Assembly: GCA_003139735.1 (NCBI GenBank)
Contig: PLGA01000567.1
Span: 195-7,971, forward strand
Reading direction: 5' to 3'
Source: Bryobacterales bacterium
GTDB taxonomy: Bacteria > Acidobacteriota > Terriglobia > Bryobacterales > Bryobacteraceae
DNA length: 7,777 bases
The notes beneath the pieces are model-generated. The model was not told the DNA's origin. It did not search any database and saw only the letters and a program-made list of their open reading frames with translations. The position numbers and the translations under genes were made by a program. Below, piece after piece: positions 1 through 5,182 of the stretch. The stretch's first letter is position 1. Each line of letters opens with the position of its first letter.

Positions 1-1883
1 ACAAGTGGCAGATAGTCCGGCAAGTCTCCGCGTAAATGACGCGCAAGAATGCGCGCCTGTATAAATGGCATTTGGGCAAGACGAAGGTTCTGTTCCAGGA
101 TCGGATGGTCGAGATTGTCCTGCTTGCGTTCCTGATAGGCGCGGATGACTTGTTTGCGTCCGGCTTCAGAAAATTCCACGGCTCCACCCTCGCGCACGAC
201 AAAGTCCGAGGCGGAAATCTGGCGGCGATTGACGAGCGTGATCGCCAATCTGTCCGCCAGCCATGGACGAAATTCTTCCATCAGGTCCAGCGCCAGCGAC
301 GGACGCCCCCGGTCCGGCTGGTGCAGGTACCCCAGGTAGGGGTCGATCCCCGCCCCTTCCAGCAGCCCCGTCAGTTCATGCATCAGCAGCGTGTAGCCGA
401 GCGAAAGCAGCGCGTTCAAAGGGTCCGGCGCGGGGTGCTTCTGCCGTCCCGGCCACTTCATCGCCGACTTGTTAAACTCCATCAAGCATGTGAAATACGC
501 CCGCGCCGCCGCGCCCTCATGCCCGTCCAGCTCCGCCACGCCGTTCGCCTCGGCGCACCCCGCCATCGCAGTTTCCATGGTGGACCGCCCCGCGTCGAAC
601 TCCGCCGAAACCTGGTTATTCTCGCGATAGTGCGCCAGCACCGCCAGCCCGTTGGCAATCTTGGCCTCCACCACCGCGCGCGCCAGGTCCGCCGCGCGCG
701 CCGCATCCCGGTAGCGGTCGAACTGCGCCAGCCGCAGCTCCACGTGATGCCCACGCGGCGGCGCCAGCGATCCCCGGAAGTGTCCCTCGCGCGAGAACAG
801 GCTCAGGCTCACGCCCTTCTCCAGCAACTCCGCCAGCGCCTGCGTGGTCACCTGGACGTTGCCGAATAGCAGCACCGTTTCCAGCTTGTGGTAAGGAAGG
901 TCGAGCAAAACCTCGTCGTCCTTCTCCACCAGGAAGCGGTCCCCCGCTTTGCGCAGAATGGACCCTTGCTCGGTCAGATACAGATAGGCCACCAGTGTAC
1001 TCCTCGTTCCGAGCCGCGAACGTGAGAGAGCGGTTGCGTCGGCCGCTCGCGTCGTAGCCCCCGCCCGTTCCAGCGCCAGTTCCATCGTGCCGCGCGGCGG
1101 CGCCATCTCGTACGCCGCGCGGCGAGAGGGCGGCAGCGGCGGCGCCATGAACAGCATGCGCCCTTTCGCGCGTTCGTATTTCCACGGCGCCCAGATGGCG
1201 TCCCCCAGGAACAGCACGCCCAGAAACTTAAACCCGTGCTCGAAGTCCGTGATCCGCGTCTTCTCCAGGTTCAGGTCCAAGTGCGCCGCCTCCAATAATT
1301 GACGGCTCTGGAGCAACGCCTGGTTGGCCTCCTCGGCTGTCTTCGCCAGGATGATGAAGTCGTCCGCATACCGCACCAGCTTGCGCCCGCTCTTCTCCAG
1401 TTCGCGGTCGAAATCCTCCAGAAAGAAATTCGCCAGCAGAGGCGAAATCGGCGATCCCTGCGGCACCCCGCGCCGCACCGCGCGCACGTGCGCCCCGTCC
1501 CACTCCTGGCAGCGCACCCACATCCGCAGCAGCGCCATCAGTTCCTCGCCCGGCTGCCGCGCGCCCAGCCGTTCAAGCAGCAGGTCGTGGTCCACGCGAT
1601 CGAAAAATGCCGCAATGTCCGCGTCGGCGACAAAGATATACCCAAGTTCCCGGCACTTCCGTATGCGCGCGATGGCCCGGTCCACCGACCGCCCCGGCCG
1701 GTACCCATAGATGCACTCCAGGAACTCCTCTTCGAACGACCGCGAAAGCGCCCGCGCCACCGCCGTCTGCAGCACCCGGTCCCGCACCGCCGGCACCAGC
1801 AGCGTCCGCGTCTTCAGTGATGTACCGCCGCCGGTCTCCGCCGGCGGTGTTTCTCCGGCCCCCGGCCCCCGGCCCCCGGACCC
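1..1883 (-). CDS. cas1: Reverse transcriptase-Cas1 fusion (CRISPR spacer acquisition), partial at both ends
   Basis: The minus strand is open from an in-frame TGA at 1884-1886 to the left edge (627 codons, no stop). RT part (about 1829-1180): RTLLVPAVRDRVLQ (end of RT1), YGYRPGRS (RT2), DIAAFFDRVDH (motif A, catalytic Asp at 1617-1619), RRGVPQGSPISPLLANFFLE (RT4), YADD at 1359-1370, and LNLEKTRIT followed by GFKFLG (RT6/7). A Pro/Arg/Ala-rich linker follows (about 1180-1000). Cas1 begins near LVAYLYLTEQGS and carries the expected metal ligands: Glu 516-518 in GHEGAAARAYF, His 321-323 in LGYLH, and Glu 276-278 in LDLMEEFRP. It reaches ARHLRGDLPDYLP at the edge, so only a few residues are missing at the C-terminus. 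Known for the family: RT-Cas1 proteins, mostly in type III systems, integrate spacers and can acquire them from RNA. The N-terminal RT0 and most of RT1 are absent, there is no ATG before the RT core, and GTG at 1794-1796 is only a weak candidate start. The family call is firm; whether the gene is functional is open. Confidence 0.93.
1009..1034 (+). repeat. Dispersed repeat copy inside the RT-Cas1 linker
   Basis: This 26-nt stretch matches 5070-5095 on the same strand at 24 of 26 positions, with the 15-nt core ccgagccgcgaacgt identical. Here it lies within the fusion gene, between the RT and Cas1 domains, and the minus-strand reading of it gives TALSRSRLG in frame. I recall similar sequences as common intergenic repeats in Solibacter-like genomes, which I could not verify. 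Confidence 0.7.
1824..1848. repeat. GC-rich inverted repeat at the RT/ybeY junction
   Basis: Arms accgccgccgg (1824-1834) and ccgccggcggt (1838-1848) pair at 10 of 11 positions around a 3-nt loop. It sits exactly where homology to the RT fades out and before homology to YbeY begins. Such a palindrome could be an intergenic repeat unit, a recombination-prone site, or a place where assembly goes wrong. Confidence 0.7.
1857..1880. repeat. 7-bp tandem repeat (ggccccc x3)
   Basis: The unit ggccccc occurs three times in a row (1857, 1864, 1871) and a partial fourth begins at 1878. It lies between the two truncated divergent genes. Extreme GC and short period make it a likely slippage or misassembly site; no coding sense is apparent in it. 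Confidence 0.75.
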
Positions 1884-1887
1884 TCAC

Positions 1888-2118
1888 TTGGCCCCGCGTC
1901 TCGGCGATATCGCCATTTCCTTGCCCAGAGCCCGCGCCCAGGCCCGCCAATTCGGCCATTCCACCGAATCTGAAATCCGCATTCTCATGCTCCATGGCGT
2001 CCTGCATCTGGTGGGCATGGATCACGCGAGCGATGCCGGCCGGATGGCGCGCGCCGAGAAGCGCTGGCGCCTGCGATTGGGCTTGCCGGATGGCCTCATC
2101 GAGCGGGTGAAATCATGA
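1888..2118 (+). CDS. ybeY: Endoribonuclease YbeY (16S rRNA maturation), N-terminal half missing
   Basis: The visible part starts abruptly at RLGDIAIS and carries the complete zinc-binding signature HGVLHLVGMDH (HxxxHxxxxxH; His codons 1993, 2005 and 2023). In the family these three His residues hold the metal of a single-strand-specific RNase used in 16S rRNA 3' processing and ribosome quality control. YbeY proteins are usually about 150 residues with some 80 before this GDI segment; here that part, including the TDVLSFP-like block, is not found in any plus frame upstream, which is antisense to the RT. The frame stays open leftward to an ATG at 1711, but that stretch is the complement of the RT coding region and does not look like YbeY. 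The given start (TTG at 1888) is only the nearest possible initiator. The stop overlaps the next gene's start as ATGA, typical of translational coupling. Likely a 5'-truncated remnant or a product of a misjoined assembly. Confidence 0.82.
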   Translation: MAPRLGDIAISLPRARAQARQFGHSTESEIRILMLHGVLHLVGMDHASDAGRMARAEKRWRLRLGLPDGLIERVKS

Positions 2119-3380
2119 TTGCGGCCCTCGCCATCGCGGCTCTCGCCTCCATTCCCCTGCTGGCGCTGGTCACCTTCGTGCAGTTGCTCTACCTCGAAAG
2201 CCTCCGTCTGCGGCCCCGGGATTTGCCTTCGCTCGAGTTCTTTAAGGCGACGCTCGAAGATAAGCTCGGCCTGAAGACCGAGGACGGCGCCGGCGCTTTC
2301 TCGCTCATCAAGCACACCCTGCTGGCCCTGCTGGGCGTTTTCTACCTGGCATGGTTCGTGGATGGCGACACGGGCTCCTGGACCCATATCTGGCAATCCG
2401 CGCTGGCGGCCTGGCTCACCATGGCCGTCGCCTCCTACGCCGTGCCGCAGTTGCTCTACCGCCGCACTCGTGCGCAATGGCTCGTGCCGCTGACGCCGCT
2501 GCTGCGCGCCCTGGCCTGGACCGCCCGCCCGTGCGTGGCCGCGCTCGGCTTCTTCCAATCGCTCGTCGAGCTCGCCAACCCCAGCCCCGCCACGGAAGAG
2601 GCCCCCACTCCCGCCGAAAACATCGAGGCTCTTATCTCCGCCGGGGCGGAAGAAGGGCTCATCGGAGAACAGGACCGCGAGCTGATGCAATCGGTGGTCG
2701 AATTCGGGGACACCGTGGTGCGTGAAGTCATGACGCCGAGACCCGGCATCGTGGCCATTCCCGCCGACGCCACCCTCGAACAACTGCGCCAACTGGTGAT
2801 CGGCGAGCAATACTCGCGCATCCCGGTCTATGAGCGGGATATCGATCATGTTGCCGGCTTCGTGCACGTGCGCGACATGTTCGAGCTCGAAGAGAGCCAG
2901 CGCGAAAGCCGCACCGTTCGCGAGTTGGTACGCCCCATTCCCTTCGTGCCCGAGTTCAAGCCCGTGAACGCCCTCATGCGCCAGATGCAGCGGGAAAACA
3001 CCCACATGGTGATCGTCGTGGACGAATACGGCAACACCGCCGGCCTGGCTACCATGGAGGACCTGCTAGAGGTCATCATCGGAGAGATCCGCGACGAACA
3101 CGAACCCGATACCGACGTGGTCGAAGACGGACACGGCGGCTACATCGTCTCCGGCAGTTTCGATCTCGATCGCGTCGGCGATCTGGTTCAGGACTTTCAC
3201 AAGGAAGAAGACATCGAATCCACCACCGTCGGCGGCCTGGCCGGCGAGTGGCTGGGACGCGTTCCCAAAGCCGGCGAGTTCGTGGACCGCGGCGGCCTTC
3301 ACCTCGAGGTGCTGGCCGGCGACGAGTTGCGCGTCAACCAGGTTCGCATCGCCAAGTCTCAAACGGTTGCCCATGAATAA
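2115..3380 (+). CDS. CNNM/CorC-HlyC family membrane protein with CBS pair
   Basis: This 421-residue protein has hydrophobic segments at about 3-27, 64-82, 93-115 and 122-152, then a cytoplasmic part. Residues about 203-328 form a CBS-domain pair: the first begins [11 protein letters not shown] and contains QYSRIPVYE, the second contains [20 protein letters not shown]. The C-terminal CorC_HlyC domain (about 340-415) includes [20 protein letters not shown]. Family members are annotated as hemolysin-like or magnesium/cobalt efflux-related proteins; transport is documented for some CNNM/CorC homologues, while hemolysis is largely a historical label. The membrane half looks diverged from the usual DUF21 sequence, so substrate is unknown. 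It overlaps ybeY by 4 nt at its start and era by 8 nt at its end. The order ybeY, this family, era is a widely conserved neighbourhood. Confidence 0.9.
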   Translation: MIAALAIAALASIPLLALVTFVQLLYLESLRLRPRDLPSLEFFKATLEDKLGLKTEDGAGAFSLIKHTLLALLGVFYLAWFVDGDTGSWTHIWQSALAAWLTMAVASYAVPQLLYRRTRAQWLVPLTPLLRALAWTARPCVAALGFFQSLVELANPSPATEEAPTPAENIEALISAGAEEGLIGEQDRELMQSVVEFGDTVVREVMTPRPGIVAIPADATLEQLRQLVIGEQYSRIPVYERDIDHVAGFVHVRDMFELEESQRESRTVRELVRPIPFVPEFKPVNALMRQMQRENTHMVIVVDEYGNTAGLATMEDLLEVIIGEIRDEHEPDTDVVEDGHGGYIVSGSFDLDRVGDLVQDFHKEEDIESTTVGGLAGEWLGRVPKAGEFVDRGGLHLEVLAGDELRVNQVRIAKSQTVAHE

Positions 3381-4287
3381 GAGCTTCAAATCGGGGTTCG
3401 TTTCCATCCTCGGGCGCCCCAACGCGGGGAAGTCCACACTGCTGAACGCGCTGATCGGCCAGAAAGTGGCCATCGTCGCCGATAAGCCCCAGACCACTCG
3501 CACCTCCATTCAGGGCGTGCTCACGCTGCCCGAGGCGCAGATCGTATTCCTCGATACGCCCGGCATCCACAAGGCCGATACGCCTCTCAACAAGCGCCTG
3601 ATGAACGCCGTGCGGGCTTCGCTCGACCAGCGCGACCTGCTGCTTTTCGTGGCCGACGCCGCGCGCCCGTTCGAAGAGGAGGACCGGCGCGCCATCGACC
3701 TCGCGCGCAAGGCGGAAACTCCCGTGGTCCTGGTCCTGAATAAGGTTGACCTGGTCCGGGAAAAGGCCCTCCTGCTGCCCCTCATCGAACGCTACAAGGC
3801 AGCCTACGAGTTCGTCGAGTTCGTCCCCGTCTCGGCCTCCAAGGGCGCCGGTCTGGACGAATTGCGGCGCGTCATTTTGGACCGCTTGCCGGAAGGACCG
3901 GCCTACTTCCCCGAGGATTACGTGACGGATCAGCCCGAACGTTTCCTGGCCGCCGAACTGGTGCGCGAGCAGGTCTTGCTGGCCACGCGCAAGGAAGTGC
4001 CGCACGCCGTGGCCGTCGCCGTGGACCGTTGGGAAGAAACCCCCAAAATCACGCGCATCTATGCCACCATCCGCGTCGAACGCGAGGGCCAGAAGCCCAT
4101 CGTCATCGGCGCGGGCGGCGCCATGTTGAAGAGAATCGGAACCCTGGCCCGCATTGAGATGGAAAAGCTATTCGGCGTCAAAATCTTTTTGGACCTGCAC
4201 GTTCGCGTGCAGCCGGCGTGGCGCGAGCAGCGGGCCTTCCTCGATGCGCTCGACTGGCGTACCATGGTTGGTGACGATGATAAATAG
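3373..4287 (+). CDS. era: GTPase Era, 30S ribosome assembly
   Basis: The 304-residue product has the normal Era length and layout. The GTPase domain shows G1 GRPNAGKS (14-21), the G2 region PQTTRTSIQG (39-48), G3 DTPG (61-64), G4 NKVD (123-126) and G5 VSASKG (153-158). The C-terminal KH RNA-binding domain contains VIGAGGAMLKRIGTLARI with its GxxG loop and FGVKIFLDLHVRV. Era binds the 3' end of 16S rRNA and helps 30S maturation at the inner membrane side of the cytoplasm. ATG at 3373 was chosen over an in-frame TTG at 3367, because Era proteins start just before this point and the added residues would be Met-Pro only. It overlaps the preceding gene by 8 nt and the next by 11 nt, so all are probably cotranslated. 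Confidence 0.97.
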   Translation: MNKSFKSGFVSILGRPNAGKSTLLNALIGQKVAIVADKPQTTRTSIQGVLTLPEAQIVFLDTPGIHKADTPLNKRLMNAVRASLDQRDLLLFVADAARPFEEEDRRAIDLARKAETPVVLVLNKVDLVREKALLLPLIERYKAAYEFVEFVPVSASKGAGLDELRRVILDRLPEGPAYFPEDYVTDQPERFLAAELVREQVLLATRKEVPHAVAVAVDRWEETPKITRIYATIRVEREGQKPIVIGAGGAMLKRIGTLARIEMEKLFGVKIFLDLHVRVQPAWREQRAFLDALDWRTMVGDDDK

Positions 4288-4582
4288 AGCCTGCATTTCG
4301 CTGCTTGCGATTCTTGCCTTGGCCTGCGTCTGCCTGGCCAAAGAGAAGCAACCCCTCACCGACGCGACCATCACCGACCAGGTCAGCATCCGGTTGGCCA
4401 GCGATGAGATCGTCAAGGGCGGCAACCTCAAGGTTGACGTGAACCAGGGCGTGGTCACTTTGACCGGCCAGGTGGAGGAGCTGAGACAGAAGGACCGGGC
4501 CAGCTCGCTTGCCAAGAAAGTCAAAGGCGTGAAGCAGGTGGTCAACAACATCACGCTGCGCGACCAAAAAGGCGGGCGCTGA
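4277..4582 (+). CDS. Small secreted BON-domain protein
   Basis: The predicted 101-residue protein begins with a signal-peptide-like segment (residues 1 to about 21: Arg4, then a hydrophobic run ISLLAILALACVCLA). The rest is one BON domain: ITDQVSIRLASDE, then NLKVDVNQGVVTLTGQVEEL, then a helix ending in KGVKQVVNNITL. BON domains are found in OsmY- and secretin-associated periplasmic proteins and are thought to bind phospholipid or envelope structures. The two Cys near the signal end do not form a good lipobox, so a soluble periplasmic form is more likely than a lipoprotein. The start overlaps the 3' end of era by 11 nt; an in-frame GTG at 4271 is an alternative. No function specific to its neighbours can be inferred. 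Confidence 0.85.
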   Translation: MINRACISLLAILALACVCLAKEKQPLTDATITDQVSIRLASDEIVKGGNLKVDVNQGVVTLTGQVEELRQKDRASSLAKKVKGVKQVVNNITLRDQKGGR

Positions 4583-4585
4583 GGC

Positions 4586-5032
4586 GTGGCGCCGGACGAC
4601 CGCCGCTACCCCAGCCGTCCCCTGGTGGGCGTGGGCGCCGTCATCCTGGAGCGCGGCCGCGTCCTGATGGCCCAGCGGGGCAAGCAGCCTTTCGAAGGCT
4701 GGTGGTCGCTGCCCGGCGGCCTGTTGGAGTTGGGCGAGGCGCTGGCCGATGGCCTTCGCCGCGAAGTGCGCGAGGAAACCGGCCTGGAAGTCCAGCCGCT
4801 CGGCGTCCTGGAGGTATTTGAACGAATCGTGCGGGACGCCGCCGGCGCACCCGAGTATCATTACGTGCTGATCGATTACATTTGCCGCGCCACCGGAGGA
4901 ACGCTCCGCGCCGGCGACGATGTCTGCGCCGTGGAATGGGTGCGCCGCCGCGACTTGGCTGCTCTTCAAATCACCGAAGGCACGCCGGCCGTCATCGAGA
5001 AAGCCTTCCGCGACCGCCGAAAGTTCCGGTAA
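4586..5032 (+). CDS. Nudix hydrolase
   Basis: The 148-residue protein contains a perfect Nudix box at residues 45-67: Gly45, five residues, Glu51, seven residues, then REVREETGL. Glu60, Glu63 and Glu64 are the expected metal ligands. The preceding VGVGAVILERGRVLMAQRG and GWWSLPGG are typical of the fold. The family hydrolyses nucleoside diphosphates linked to another group; substrates include ADP-ribose, oxidised dNTPs and NADH, and sequence alone does not decide here. The start is GTG at 4586, three nt after the BON gene's stop, and no ATG lies near, so translation is probably coupled. It is the last gene of the cluster that begins with ybeY; 150 nt of repeat-rich spacer follows. Confidence 0.93.
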   Translation: MAPDDRRYPSRPLVGVGAVILERGRVLMAQRGKQPFEGWWSLPGGLLELGEALADGLRREVREETGLEVQPLGVLEVFERIVRDAAGAPEYHYVLIDYICRATGGTLRAGDDVCAVEWVRRRDLAALQITEGTPAVIEKAFRDRRKFR

Positions 5033-5048
5033 CGCTGCCGCTCCCGCA

Positions 5049-5095
5049 CCGAGCCGCGGAACCTCCGTACCGAGCCGCGAACGTAAGAGGGCGGT
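5049..5095 (+). repeat. Dispersed repeat, two partial units
   Basis: The spacer between the Nudix gene and mutS2 contains ccgagccgcg at 5049-5058 and again, extended, at 5070-5095. The longer unit is the one shared with 1009-1034 (24 of 26 identical, core ccgagccgcgaacgt). Presence in a spacer and in a gene linker on the same strand marks it as a mobile or expanding repeat family rather than a local promoter element. Confidence 0.72.
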
Positions 5096-5108
5096 AGCTT
5101 TGTATCAG

Positions 5109-5128
5109 GGCATGGCTTTAGCCGTGCC
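5109..5128 (+). repeat. Palindromic repeat unit 1, TTTA-loop hairpin
   Basis: Arms ggcatggc (5109-5116) and gccgtgcc (5121-5128) form an 8-bp stem with one G-U pair and a TTTA loop. It resembles the next hairpin at 5149-5160, suggesting repeated units of one family. There is no T-run after it, so it is not an ordinary intrinsic terminator, but as RNA it could still protect the 3' end of the upstream transcript. Confidence 0.6.
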
Positions 5129-5148
5129 GCAAAGTAGCAGAAAGCGAT

Positions 5149-5168
5149 GGGCTTTAGCCCCTGGGCTA
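5149..5168 (+). repeat. Palindromic repeat unit 2, alternative hairpins
   Basis: The first hairpin is gggc, TTTA loop, gccc (5149-5160). A second, mutually exclusive one pairs tagccc (5155-5160) with gggcta (5163-5168). Both share the ggctttagcc-type core with the hairpin at 5109. The unit ends about 15 nt before the mutS2 start and touches its likely ribosome binding site, so it will form part of the leader if transcription starts upstream. Confidence 0.58.
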
Positions 5169-5174
5169 GGGCGG
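5168..5174 (+). promoter_or_regulatory. Likely ribosome binding site for mutS2
   Basis: The purine-rich agggcgg lies 8 nt before GTG at 5183. It supports that start over the in-frame ATG at 5147, which lies inside the palindromic repeat and would add twelve residues unlike any MutS2 N-terminus. The site overlaps by one base the right arm of the hairpin at 5155-5168. Confidence 0.45.
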
Positions 5175-5182
5175 GTATACGC

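Noticed and set aside
36..869. 277-codon plus-strand open frame
   Set aside because: It is antisense to the Cas1 domain; its translation is Arg/Gln/His-rich without recognisable motifs, as expected for a shadow in GC-rich DNA.
616..1521. Minus-strand open frames at 616-1185 and 1228-1521
   Set aside because: They are frame-shifted readings of the RT-Cas1 gene, rich in Gly, Ala and Arg, while the true frame has clear RT and Cas1 motifs.
1711..1887. Upstream extension of the ybeY frame to ATG 1711
   Set aside because: This part is the complement of the RT coding region and does not resemble the YbeY N-terminus (no convincing TDVLSFP block). A SDVPPP stretch near 1816 is only a weak echo.
2022..3005. 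327-codon minus-strand open frame
   Set aside because: Antisense shadow of the CNNM/CBS protein gene, low-complexity composition and no domain signal.
5049..5168. CRISPR array
   Set aside because: The repeats are degenerate, unequal in length and not separated by regular unique spacers; no array is visible anywhere in the window despite the RT-Cas1 gene.
5147..5182. ATG 5147 as mutS2 start
   Set aside because: The ATG lies within the palindromic repeat; GTG 5183 has a better-placed purine-rich site and matches where MutS2 proteins begin.
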